This document shows positions 44,824 to 53,435 of a stretch of DNA of 64,000 nucleotides, piece after piece. This stretch comes from Swaminathania salitolerans. GTDB taxonomy: Bacteria > Pseudomonadota > Alphaproteobacteria > Acetobacterales > Acetobacteraceae. Under the pieces are notes generated by a model. The model was not told where the DNA came from. It made no database searches and saw only the letters and a list, made by a program, of their open reading frames with translations. The stretch is taken from the NCBI RefSeq assembly GCF_025994315.1, contig NZ_BAQE01000032.1. One strand, written 5' to 3'. Each line of letters starts with the position of its first letter. The first letter of the stretch is position 1. The position numbers were made by a program, and so were the translations under genes.

Positions 44824-46371
44824 ATGGTCGAGGTTTCCGCTTCAGCACGTGCATCGCTGTCCAATCCAGAGACAGCCAGGGGAGTGAAGGTCGCTCCGCC
44901 CGGATCGCTGGTCATTTTCGGTGGCGGCGGAGATCTGACGAAAAGGCTGCTCATCCCCGCAATCTACAATCTCGATTCTGCCGGTCTGCTGAGCGAGGAT
45001 TTCTCGATCATCGTCGTCGACTGGGCCGAGATGACGACGGAGGGGCTTCTCGCCCAGCTCAAATCGGCGCTCGACGATTTCGTGAGCAAGCGCGGCACGA
45101 GTGCTACGGTGCTGCGTCAGGATGTCTGGGATCGCATGTCCCGGAGCATCACCTATCTGCGCGGTTCCTTCGAGGAGCTTTCGACATTCGAGGCACTGAA
45201 GGAAAAGCTGGGCGTACGCTCTGCTGTGTTCTATCTCGCGGTGGCCGCCCGTTTCTTCGGGCCGATTGTCGATCTGCTCGGCGAGTCCGGACTCGCGGAA
45301 CAGGATGACGGAATCTCCCGGCGCGTCATCATCGAGAAGCCCTTCGGCGCCGATCTCGAATCGGCCAAGGCGCTCAATGCGCGGCTCCTTCGCTCGCTCG
45401 ATGAAAACCAGATCTATCGCATCGATCACTATCTCGGGAAGGAGACGGTCCAGAATATCCTGGCCCTTCGCTTCTCCAATGGCTTCTTCGAGCCGCTGTG
45501 GAACCGGCAGAATATCGACCATGTGCAGATCACGGCTGCCGAAACGGTGGGTGTCGAGCGGCGCGGACGCTTTTACGAGAGCACCGGCGCGCTGCGTGAC
45601 ATGGTGCCCAATCATCTGATGCAGCTTCTCTCGATGGTTGCGATGGAGGCCCCCACCTCGTTCGATGCCGAGGCCGTTCGCGACGAAAAGGCCAAGGTCC
45701 TGAGCGCCATACAGCCGCTCGATCTCGGGCAGGTGGTTCGTGGGCAATATGTCAGCGGCTCATTCGGCGTCGGGGACGAGGCCGAGGCGCTGCGCGGGTA
45801 TCGCGAGGAACCCGATGTGGCCATGGGCAGCCAGACCGAAACCTATGTCGCGATGAAGCTGCGGATCGATAACTGGCGCTGGGCGGGCGTGCCGTTCTAT
45901 CTGCGGACGGGCAAGCGGTTGCGGTGTCGCAAGACGGAAATCGCGATCCATTTCAAACAGGCGCCTTTCGCCCTGTTCCGCGATACCCCGGTCGACAAGC
46001 TTACGCCGAACATCATGGTACTGCATATCCAGCCGACCGAAGGCGTGACGATGCAGTTTTCCGCAAAGGTGCCCGGCCCCTCCGTGCGACTGGGCGGCGT
46101 GAGGATGAAGTTCGATTATTCGGACTGGTTCAGCGAAGGACCGAGCACCGGATACGAGACGCTGATCTACGATTGCCTGATCGGCGATCAGACCCTCTAT
46201 CAGCGTGCCGATACGATCGAGGAGGGCTGGCGGATCGTCGAGCCTGCCCTGGCGCAGGACACGGCAGAAAAGTCGCCCCTGTGCTTCTATCCCGCCGGGC
46301 TGGACGGCCCGCGCGAGGCTGATGAACTCCTCGCACGCAACGGGCGTCGATGGCTCGATCTGGGCAACTGA
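44824..46371 (+). CDS. zwf: Glucose-6-phosphate dehydrogenase
   Basis: 515 residues. The coenzyme motif is IFGGGGDLTKRLLIPAIYNL and the catalytic region YRIDHYLGKETVQNILALRFSN; the lysine in IEKPFGADLESAK is the substrate-binding one. It oxidises glucose 6-phosphate to 6-phosphogluconolactone, feeding pgl downstream. It starts the operon zwf-HAD-pgl-rpiA-gntK behind the gnd terminator, so it must have its own promoter in the 92 bp before it. Confidence 0.98.
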   Translation: MVEVSASARASLSNPETARGVKVAPPGSLVIFGGGGDLTKRLLIPAIYNLDSAGLLSEDFSIIVVDWAEMTTEGLLAQLKSALDDFVSKRGTSATVLRQDVWDRMSRSITYLRGSFEELSTFEALKEKLGVRSAVFYLAVAARFFGPIVDLLGESGLAEQDDGISRRVIIEKPFGADLESAKALNARLLRSLDENQIYRIDHYLGKETVQNILALRFSNGFFEPLWNRQNIDHVQITAAETVGVERRGRFYESTGALRDMVPNHLMQLLSMVAMEAPTSFDAEAVRDEKAKVLSAIQPLDLGQVVRGQYVSGSFGVGDEAEALRGYREEPDVAMGSQTETYVAMKLRIDNWRWAGVPFYLRTGKRLRCRKTEIAIHFKQAPFALFRDTPVDKLTPNIMVLHIQPTEGVTMQFSAKVPGPSVRLGGVRMKFDYSDWFSEGPSTGYETLIYDCLIGDQTLYQRADTIEEGWRIVEPALAQDTAEKSPLCFYPAGLDGPREADELLARNGRRWLDLGN

Positions 46372-46442
46372 ATGCGCAGGATCCGGCCCGTGTCGGGCCG
46401 GGTACGAACGACCCGGACGGATTGAACAAGAAGGAACACGAG

Positions 46443-47306
46443 ATGACGATCGATCTGGATGCGATCCATGCAGCCTTGCCGCCCATGACCTCCCGGATCC
46501 GTCTCGTGGTTTCCGACATAGACGGAACGCTGCTCGGTCCCGACAAGACGCTCTCCGCCGGGACGATCGAGGCCGCACGCCTGCTGAAGGCGAGCGGCAT
46601 CGCGCTTTGTCTCGTCAGCTCCCGTTCGGCGCGGGGCATGATACGCTATCATCGCGAACTCGGTCTCGAGACGCCGTTCGGAGCCCTCAATGGGGGAGCG
46701 ATCGTCTCGGCGGATGACGAGATCCTCTCCCATCTCGTGCTTCCTGAACCCTGTGTCGCCTCTGCCTGTGACGTGCTGTCCGTGCATGCCATCGATACAT
46801 GGCTCTTCCGGGATCATGACTGGCTGGTTCGGGACCCGGGCACACCCTATGTGGCGCATGAGAGCAAGGTCGTGGGCCTCGCCCCGACCGTCGTTCCCGA
46901 TTTCTCGGCCTGTCTGGGCGGCGTCGGCAAGATCATGGCGGCGAGCAGCAATGCCGCTTTGCTTGCCCGGATGGAAATCGAGATCGGTGCCATGCTGCGC
47001 GGAGAGGCGAGCGTTCATCGCTCTTCGGAGTATTATCTGGATATCACCCATCGTGACGCCAACAAGGGATTTGCCGCGCGGGAGCTTGCGGCGCGGCTGG
47101 GCGTTTCGATGGAGGAAGTCGCCTGTATCGGCGACATGTCGAACGACGTGCCAATGCTCGATTGTGCGGGGCTCGGTATCGCAATGGGCAATGCGAGCGC
47201 TGAAGTGCGCGCCCATGCCCATGTGACGACCGGCAGAAACGATGCGGAGGGCTGGGCCGAAGCCATGCATCGTTATGTGCTGCCCAGAGCACCGGTAGCG
47301 GCCTGA
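46443..47306 (+). CDS. HAD-superfamily (Cof-type, IIB) sugar phosphatase-like hydrolase
   Basis: 287 residues from the ATG at 46443 with AAGGAAC upstream; the longer frame overlaps zwf. HAD motif I is VVSDIDGTLLG (DxD), motif II LVSSRSARG and motif IV ACIGDMSNDVPMLDCAG; the inserted cap is of type C2B. Members remove phosphate from sugar phosphates or cofactors. Its place between zwf and pgl points to a sugar-phosphate substrate of the pentose phosphate pathway. The specific substrate is unknown. Confidence 0.9.
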   Translation: MTIDLDAIHAALPPMTSRIRLVVSDIDGTLLGPDKTLSAGTIEAARLLKASGIALCLVSSRSARGMIRYHRELGLETPFGALNGGAIVSADDEILSHLVLPEPCVASACDVLSVHAIDTWLFRDHDWLVRDPGTPYVAHESKVVGLAPTVVPDFSACLGGVGKIMAASSNAALLARMEIEIGAMLRGEASVHRSSEYYLDITHRDANKGFAARELAARLGVSMEEVACIGDMSNDVPMLDCAGLGIAMGNASAEVRAHAHVTTGRNDAEGWAEAMHRYVLPRAPVAA

Positions 47307-47324
47307 GAGGAAGGAAGAGAAGTT

Positions 47325-48065
47325 ATGACAGGACATGACGTGCCATCAGCCCGAGTGGTCGTTCTGAAGGATGGCGAGGCCGTCGCCCGTGAAATGGCTC
47401 GCTGGCTTCTCGAGGAGGCACTGGCGAAGAAGGACGGGCCGTTCGTGATCGCGCTTTCGGGCGGATCGACGCCGAAGCGTCTTTTCAAGATCATGGCCGA
47501 GCCCGAATTCGCGAAGACATTCCCGTGGGACAGGACACAGATCTTTTTCGGCGACGATCGCCATGTGCCCTACACCCATGCGGACAGCAATTATACGATG
47601 ACCCGCCAGCTCCTGCTGGATCATGTCGCCATTCCGCCCGCGAACGTCCATCCGATCCCCGCTGACGGAACGCCGGAGGACGACGCCGCGCTCTATCAGC
47701 GGAGTCTCGAGCGGGTATACGGGGGCAGCGTACTCGAGCCCGGGCGTCCGCTTTTCGATGTGATCATGCTCGGCATGGGCCCGGACGGCCATACGGCGTC
47801 CCTGTTCCCACGTCAGCCGATCCTCGGGGAGCGCGAGAAATGGGTTGCGGCCTGCACGCCCGACAATGCACCGCATGACCGCGTTTCTCTCACCTATCCG
47901 GCGATCCATTCGAGCCGTCACGTCGTCTTCCTCGTCGAGGGCGCGGGCAAAGCCGAGATGCTGGCGCGAGTACGCAAGGGAGAGGACGCGCTTCCCTCTT
48001 CGCATATCACCTCGGAAGGGGATGTCACGTTCCTGACCGACGAGGCCGCGGCGGGAGATCTGTAG
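47325..48065 (+). CDS. pgl: 6-phosphogluconolactonase
   Basis: 246 residues of the DevB/SOL type. The family motifs are VIALSGGSTPKRLFKIMA, FFGDDRHVPYTHADSNYTM and VIMLGMGPDGHTASLFP. It hydrolyses the product of zwf to 6-phosphogluconate in the cytosol. A strong purine-rich ribosome binding site (GAGAGGAAGGAAGAG) precedes the ATG, and rpiA starts one base after its stop. Confidence 0.97.
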   Translation: MTGHDVPSARVVVLKDGEAVAREMARWLLEEALAKKDGPFVIALSGGSTPKRLFKIMAEPEFAKTFPWDRTQIFFGDDRHVPYTHADSNYTMTRQLLLDHVAIPPANVHPIPADGTPEDDAALYQRSLERVYGGSVLEPGRPLFDVIMLGMGPDGHTASLFPRQPILGEREKWVAACTPDNAPHDRVSLTYPAIHSSRHVVFLVEGAGKAEMLARVRKGEDALPSSHITSEGDVTFLTDEAAAGDL

Positions 48066-48066
48066 G

Positions 48067-48780
48067 ATGTCAGAGAGCGAAGAGAGCAAGGCGCGCGTTG
48101 CTGCGCTGAAACGCGAAGCCGCGATCAAGGCCGTTTCCTATGTCGAGGACGGCATGGCGGTCGGCCTCGGGACAGGGAGCACGGCGAAGTTCATGATCGA
48201 CGCGCTCGGAGAGAGGGTGCGCAAGGAGGGGCTCCGGATCCGCGCGATTCCGACATCCGAGGCCAGCGCCAACCAGGCCAGTGCCCTGTCGATCCCGATC
48301 ACGAATTTCTCGGACGATCCCGAGCTCGATATTGCGATCGACGGGGCCGACGAGGTGCAGGCCGGATCGCTCTTCCTGATCAAGGGACGGGGCGGGGCGC
48401 TTCTTCGCGAGAAGATCGTCGCCGTTTCGGCGCGTCGCTTCGTCGTCATCGTCGATGAAAGCAAGCTCGTCGACGATCTCGGAACCCATATGCCCGTGCC
48501 GGTCGAGATCATTCCCTGGGGATGGGAGCGTGTCGAGAATCTGCTCTGCAAGACGGGCGCCAGACATTGCCAGCCGCGCCGGAACGACGATGGCTCGCTC
48601 TACCAGACCGATAATCACAACATCATCATCGATTGCGATTACGAGCGTATCGAGGATCCCCGTGCTCTGGCCGATCAGATCATCTCGATCACCGGAGTGG
48701 TGGATCACGGCCTTTTCCTCGATGTGACAACAGAGGTACTCGTTGCCGGTACCGGCGGATTGAGGAGACTGGCCCTGTGA
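48067..48780 (+). CDS. rpiA: Ribose-5-phosphate isomerase A
   Basis: 237 residues. Motifs: GMAVGLGTGSTAKFMIDAL for phosphate binding, IDGADEVQAGSLFLIKGRGGALLREKIVA with the catalytic Asp, Glu and Lys, and NHNIIIDCDYERIEDPRAL. It interconverts ribulose and ribose 5-phosphate. It overlaps gntK by four bases (GTGA). Confidence 0.97.
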   Translation: MSESEESKARVAALKREAAIKAVSYVEDGMAVGLGTGSTAKFMIDALGERVRKEGLRIRAIPTSEASANQASALSIPITNFSDDPELDIAIDGADEVQAGSLFLIKGRGGALLREKIVAVSARRFVVIVDESKLVDDLGTHMPVPVEIIPWGWERVENLLCKTGARHCQPRRNDDGSLYQTDNHNIIIDCDYERIEDPRALADQIISITGVVDHGLFLDVTTEVLVAGTGGLRRLAL

Positions 48781-49301
48781 GCGGCATGACACAAAGCGGC
48801 GCACCTTCCCTCTATGTCGTCATGGGGGTCTCCGGATGCGGAAAAACGACCGTGGCGCAGGGGCTGGCCGAGCATTTCGGCTGGCCCTTCCAGGAGGGGG
48901 ACGATCTGCATCCGAAGACCAATGTCGAGAAGATGCACGCGGGGATCCCTCTCGACGATGCCGATCGCGCGCCCTGGCTCAGATTATGCCATGACTGGCT
49001 TGCCGCCCATGCCGAGACGGGCGGGGTTCTGACCTGCTCCGCGCTCAAGCGTGCCTATCGCGACACGTTGCGCTCGGGTCTCGTCGTCACCTTCGTCTAT
49101 CTCGAAACGACGGAAGAAACGATCGCCGAGCGTCTGGAGCATCGCATGGGGCATTTCATGCCGCCGAGCCTGCTGCCCAGTCAGCTTGCGACGCTCGAAC
49201 CGCCGATGGATGACGAGCGTGTGATCACGCTCGACAGCGCCGGAACGCCCGATGTCGTGATGGCCGAGCTGATCCGGCGGGTCTCGTCTTCCCGGGGATG
49301 A
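48777..49301 (+). CDS. gntK: Gluconokinase
   Basis: 174 residues with a GTG start at 48777, nine bases after GAGGAG (48762-48767) and overlapping the rpiA stop; an ATG at 48786 is the alternative. The P-loop is VVMGVSGCGKTTVAQ; FQEGDDLHPKTNVEKMHAGIPLDDADRAPWL and TCSALKRAYRDTLR identify the GntK family. It phosphorylates gluconate, a main product of periplasmic glucose oxidation in acetic acid bacteria, so it brings gluconate into the pentose phosphate pathway. Confidence 0.96.
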   Translation: MSGMTQSGAPSLYVVMGVSGCGKTTVAQGLAEHFGWPFQEGDDLHPKTNVEKMHAGIPLDDADRAPWLRLCHDWLAAHAETGGVLTCSALKRAYRDTLRSGLVVTFVYLETTEETIAERLEHRMGHFMPPSLLPSQLATLEPPMDDERVITLDSAGTPDVVMAELIRRVSSSRG

Positions 49302-49647
49302 TGTCCGGAGTTTCAACCTTGTCCCCTGCCATCAACAGTTTATGCACAGGGTGATCCGCAAGGTTGTTCCCCCGAACTGGGGATAATTTCCTTTATCCCC
49401 GACCCTCACTCTGATCCTGACTCTTGCTGGCCCCGCCCCCCACCCCGGGGCCATCTCCTCTGCGGGTTTGCCTTATCCGGGTCACGAAATGGCGCCATGA
49501 TGAGCCGATACAAGCGGCCGGACCGGACGGCGTGACCGGAGACTACATGGGGGGGCGCGTGCACCCGGTAAGGGCGTTTGCGAAGCCGGGGGCACGGGCG
49601 GTGCCGTGCCCCGAGGCCTGTATCCGGCAATATTCACGGGGATCTCG
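49302..49647. other. Spacer after gntK with GC hairpins
   Basis: 346 bp without a supported gene. Hairpins include CCCC-GAACT-GGGG near 49370 and a 9-bp stem GGGGCACGG / CCGTGCCCC (49589-49612) just before the next gene, which may lie in its leader. No convincing T-run terminator for gntK was found. Confidence 0.5.
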
Positions 49648-50517
49648 ATGAACGTAAGAAACAGGCTCTTTTCCTGGGTGGGGATCACGCTCGCCGTCGC
49701 GGCTGTGACGAGCCTGCCCGGATGTCGCCATCGCGAAACCGGATCTTCTGCCGCGATTCCGCCCGCCGTCTTCGCCCGGGGCATGATGGTCAGGGCGGCA
49801 GCGGGCGACGGTCCCGGTGTGCGCGACGGAAAGGCAATCGCCTATCGCTACGATCTGTCTTTTCTCGTGTCTGACGGGATGGTCACGCCTCATTTCGAGC
49901 GGGCCCGGACATATTGCCTGAAAACCTCCGAATGCAGCCTCATCTCCGCGCAGCAGATGGCCCATGAGGGGGAAGCAGGCGATGCACGGATCACCTTGCG
50001 TCTTCCCCATCGGGATGTGGCGGCCTTTCTTGCTCTTGCTGCCTCTCCGCTTCCCGGCGAAACCGGGCAGAAGATCCACGCGATACGACAATCGGTCGAT
50101 GCCGAGGATCTCGCGCCTGCCTTGCGGGACGTGGCGCGGCGCATCGTTCAGCTCACCGCCTATCGCGATCGTCTCGAGGTGCTCGAAAAGCAGAGCGCCG
50201 CGCGGGCGGAAGATCTGATCCGTGTTGCCAAGGAGCTGTCGGAGGTCCAGTCCGAACTCGAATCGATCCAGGGGCAGGAGAGCCAGCTCCGCCGCCGGGT
50301 CGATACCGAGGAGATCGATCTCACCTATACGGCGCGTCTTCACGCGACCGGCCCGCTCCGTGAGGCATGGCGCGAAATGGGGCGCGATCTGCTCGCGAGC
50401 GCGGCCGATGTCCTCACCTTCGTCATGACCGCCATTCCCTGGCTCCCTCTCGTCCTGCTCGGTCTGGTGTTCATCCGTCTCGCGCTCAGGCGCGGGTGGT
50501 TCCGCCCGGGACCATGA
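49648..50517 (+). CDS. DUF4349 domain lipoprotein
   Basis: 289 residues from the ATG at 49648. The signal peptide ends in a lipobox SLPGC, so the mature protein is probably lipid-anchored. The DUF4349 region shows the repeated segments AYRYDLSFLVSDGM, ITLRLPHRDVAAFLAL and TAYRDRLEVLEKQS, a coiled coil (about 195-235) and a C-terminal transmembrane helix (about 255-282, TFVMTAIPWLPLVLLGLVFI). Family members have no settled function. It lies alone between gntK and the MFS gene. Confidence 0.85.
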   Translation: MNVRNRLFSWVGITLAVAAVTSLPGCRHRETGSSAAIPPAVFARGMMVRAAAGDGPGVRDGKAIAYRYDLSFLVSDGMVTPHFERARTYCLKTSECSLISAQQMAHEGEAGDARITLRLPHRDVAAFLALAASPLPGETGQKIHAIRQSVDAEDLAPALRDVARRIVQLTAYRDRLEVLEKQSAARAEDLIRVAKELSEVQSELESIQGQESQLRRRVDTEEIDLTYTARLHATGPLREAWREMGRDLLASAADVLTFVMTAIPWLPLVLLGLVFIRLALRRGWFRPGP

Positions 50518-50691
50518 GGTCGCTCATGAGGTCGTGCGGTTCTGGACTGAGGCCATGCCCCCGATCGCAGGCAGGATCCGTCTGGTCGCTGCATCGGCGT
50601 CTTCATACGACGGATCGGAGAACCGGATTGCGTCTGATGCGTCAGAAATGACAAGAAGATGAAAGATCGGTAATCAGGAGAGACGCGCGCC

Positions 50692-52191
50692 ATGACAGCC
50701 ATCCCCGATAGTCCCCGTTCCCATGCTCCGGATCCGCACGGGGCGCCTCTCGAGACGGATATTCCCGCACGGCTCGATCGGTTGCCCTGGTCGCGTTTCC
50801 ACATGCTCGTCGTGATGGCGTTGGGTATCACCTGGATTCTCGATGGTCTGGAGGTCACGGTCATAGGATCGCTGGCCCCGTCGCTACAGCGCGGCGATAC
50901 GCTCGGGCTCTCAGCCGACGGTATCGGATTTGCGTCTTCGGCCTATGTGGCCGGAGCGGTGCTCGGTGCGCTGATATTCGGATGGATGACGGACCGTCTG
51001 GGCAGAAAGCAGATCTTTTTCCTCACCCTCGCCCTGTATGTCGTCGGTGTCGGTGCTTCTGCGCTTTCATGGGGGTTGGGCAGTTTTGCCATCGCGCGCT
51101 TCGTGACGGGCATGGGCATAGGCGGAGAGTATTCCGCCATCAATTCGGCAATCGACGAGCTCGTTCCCGCGCGCCTGCGCGGGCGTGTGGATGTCATGGT
51201 CAACGGAACCTTCTGGGCCGGTGCGGCCTTCGGCGCTCTGGGTTCAGTGTGGCTTCTCAATACAGGTCTCATCCCGGTATGGCTCGCCTGGAGGCTGGCT
51301 TTCGCCCTGGGGGCGTTGCTTGGCGTTGCGGTGCTTCTCCTCCGGGCTTTCGTGCCGGAGAGTCCGCGCTGGCTCATGACGCATCGTCGCGTCGCCGAGG
51401 CCGAGTCCATCGTGGCCAGGGTCGAGGCGCGCTGCCCCGCGCCCGCGGAGGGCAGGGGGCAGCCTCTGCACAAGGTGCTGATCTACCCCGCCGGAGCATT
51501 CAGCCCTCTCGACATGATCCGGATCATGGCGCGGCATTACCGGAGCCGCTCGCTCTATGTTCTGGTTCTGATGATCTCACAGGCCTTCCTGTACAATGCC
51601 GTGTTCTTTACCTACGGCATGGTGCTCACGCGGTATCACGACGTGCCGGCTGAGGCGGTCGGGTGGTATATCCTGCCTCTGGCTCTGGGCAATCTCATCG
51701 GTCCTCTCGTTCTGGCGCGCGGTTTCGATAGCTGGGGCCGACGTCGCATGATTGCCTCGAGCTATGCGATATCGGGCATATTGATGGGGCTGGTCGCCTG
51801 GGCCATGGGGGCGCATATCCTGACTGCGACCACCCAGACTCTCGCCTGGTGCGGTATATTCTTCTTCGCCTCTGCTGCGGCGTCCTCGGCCTATCTCACG
51901 GCAAGCGAGCTTTTTCCCCTCGAGATGCGTGCGTTCGCCATTGCGATTTTCTATGCCGTCGGCACGCTTTTCGGCGGTGTCGCCGCGCCACTCATTTTCG
52001 GCCATCTGATCGGCACGGGGCGTCTGTCGCTTCTGCTCATGGGGTATGGCGTTGCCGCACTGCTGATGATCGTGGCGAGTATCGTGGCCTGGATATGGGG
52101 CGTGGATGCCGAAAACCGGTCCCTGGAGGAGGTCGCGCCTCCGCTTTCGCAATATTACCGTCCCGGGGCAGGGATGCTCAACGAGGCATAG
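50692..52191 (+). CDS. MFS transporter (sugar/organic-acid porter type)
   Basis: 499 residues with about twelve transmembrane helices. The loop 2-3 motif is GWMTDRLGRKQIFF, with GMGIGGEYSAINSAIDELVPARLRGR after helix 4 and VPESPRWLMTHRR before the central loop, typical of the sugar porter/metabolite:H+ symporter group. Helix 1 begins LGITWILDGLEVTVIGSLAP, a form often seen in aromatic-acid or niacin-type transporters. The substrate is not determined. GGAG lies about 20 bases upstream of the ATG. Confidence 0.9.
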   Translation: MTAIPDSPRSHAPDPHGAPLETDIPARLDRLPWSRFHMLVVMALGITWILDGLEVTVIGSLAPSLQRGDTLGLSADGIGFASSAYVAGAVLGALIFGWMTDRLGRKQIFFLTLALYVVGVGASALSWGLGSFAIARFVTGMGIGGEYSAINSAIDELVPARLRGRVDVMVNGTFWAGAAFGALGSVWLLNTGLIPVWLAWRLAFALGALLGVAVLLLRAFVPESPRWLMTHRRVAEAESIVARVEARCPAPAEGRGQPLHKVLIYPAGAFSPLDMIRIMARHYRSRSLYVLVLMISQAFLYNAVFFTYGMVLTRYHDVPAEAVGWYILPLALGNLIGPLVLARGFDSWGRRRMIASSYAISGILMGLVAWAMGAHILTATTQTLAWCGIFFFASAAASSAYLTASELFPLEMRAFAIAIFYAVGTLFGGVAAPLIFGHLIGTGRLSLLLMGYGVAALLMIVASIVAWIWGVDAENRSLEEVAPPLSQYYRPGAGMLNEA

Positions 52192-52264
52192 TCCGAAATC
52201 CCCGCTGCTGCTGCATGGCACGGGGAAACGGAATCCGGTTTGTTCCGGTCCGCTCCGGCGCGGA

Positions 52265-52645
52265 TCAGCCCTGATAGAGTTCCAGGGGAAGCCCGTCGGG
52301 GTCGGAGAAGAAGGTGTAGAGCTTTCCGGTATAGGGATCCGTGCGGATCGGTTCGCAGGTTATGGCGTTGGCAGCAAGATGGTCGACGGTTGCCTGGATA
52401 TCGTCCACGGTGAAGGCAAGATGTCGCAATCCGGCCGCCTCGGGATGCGACGGTCGGCTCGGCGGTGTCGGGAAGGAAAAGAGCTCGATCTGCGTGTTGC
52501 CGACCGCGATATCGCACTTCCAGGACTGGCGCTGGGCGCGCCAGACTTCGCGTATGATCCTGAGGCCGAGCATCTCGGTGTAGAAGCTGCGCGATTTCTG
52601 ATAGTCGGACGCGATGATCGCAACGTGATGAATGTTCTGGAACAT
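52265..52645 (-). CDS. VOC-family protein (GloA2/YaeR-like)
   Basis: 126 residues from the ATG at 52645; earlier ATG lies inside trmJ. The glyoxalase fold is shown by FQNIHHVAIIASDYQKSRSFYTEMLGL, GLRHLAFTVDDIQATVDHL and FFSDPDGLPLELYQG, with the metal ligands His and Glu at the expected places. These proteins resemble lactoylglutathione lyase but often lack proven substrates. It is the last gene of cysS-trmJ-VOC and starts 4 bp after the trmJ stop. Confidence 0.88.
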   Translation of the reverse strand: MFQNIHHVAIIASDYQKSRSFYTEMLGLRIIREVWRAQRQSWKCDIAVGNTQIELFSFPTPPSRPSHPEAAGLRHLAFTVDDIQATVDHLAANAITCEPIRTDPYTGKLYTFFSDPDGLPLELYQG

Positions 52646-52649
52646 CCTG

Positions 52650-53435
52650 CTAGTCCTGTTTCTGGCGGGCTTTCCGGCCATTCGACAATTCGGTCACCAC
52701 GCCATGCAGCGTGCGCAGCTCCTGCTCGGTCACTTCGCCGCGCTGGAACAGGTGGCGCAGGTTGCGGACCATTCCCGGGCGCTTCTGGGTATTGCGCAGG
52801 AAACCGCAGGCGTCGAGATCGCGGGTCAGATGATCGAGGAAGTTTTCGAGCTCACCCTTCGTCGCGACATGGGTCTCGTTCGTCATCAGGGTTCTGGGCG
52901 GTGTGGTTTCGCAGGCCATCCACCATTCATAGGCCATGATCAGCACGGCCTGAGCCAGATTGAGCGACATGAAGTTGGGATTGAGCGGATAGCGGATCAG
53001 GATATCGGCCCGCGCCATGTCCTCGTTATCGAGCCCCGCTCTCTCAGGTCCGAACAGAAGTCCGGCCCGCAGACCCCGGCTCGAGATGGCGCGCAGCTCC
53101 GCAGCCGCCCCGCGTGCGGTCATGACCGTTTTCACGATATGACGCGGTCTCGGGCAGGTTGCCATGACGTGATGCAGGTCGGCGACCGCCTCGTCGACGC
53201 TGTCGAAGACCTGTGCCGCATCGAGAATGCGATCGGCGCCCGAAGAGGCATACCAGGCCCGCTCCTGCGGCCAGCCATCTCTCGGGGCGACGAGACGCAG
53301 ATGGAAGAGGCCGCCATTGGCCATGGCCCGCGCCGTGGTGCCGATATTCTCGGCAAGCTGGGGACGCACCAGGATGACCACCGGGCTGAAAGCACCGATC
53401 GGCCCGATATCGGCGCCGCCATCGCGACCGGTCAT
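52650..53435 (-). CDS. trmJ: tRNA (cytidine/uridine-2'-O-)-methyltransferase TrmJ
   Basis: 261 residues of the SPOUT class. Seen are VVILVRPQLAENIGTTARAMANGGL near the start, GLLFGPERAGLDNEDMARADILIRYPLNPNFMSLNLAQAVLIMAYE (the knotted SAM-binding site) and a helical C-terminal region. TrmJ methylates the ribose of residue 32 in several tRNAs. It overlaps cysS by ATGA. A related 23S rRNA enzyme is possible, but the C-terminal extension fits TrmJ. Confidence 0.92.
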   Translation of the reverse strand: MTGRDGGADIGPIGAFSPVVILVRPQLAENIGTTARAMANGGLFHLRLVAPRDGWPQERAWYASSGADRILDAAQVFDSVDEAVADLHHVMATCPRPRHIVKTVMTARGAAAELRAISSRGLRAGLLFGPERAGLDNEDMARADILIRYPLNPNFMSLNLAQAVLIMAYEWWMACETTPPRTLMTNETHVATKGELENFLDHLTRDLDACGFLRNTQKRPGMVRNLRHLFQRGEVTEQELRTLHGVVTELSNGRKARQKQD

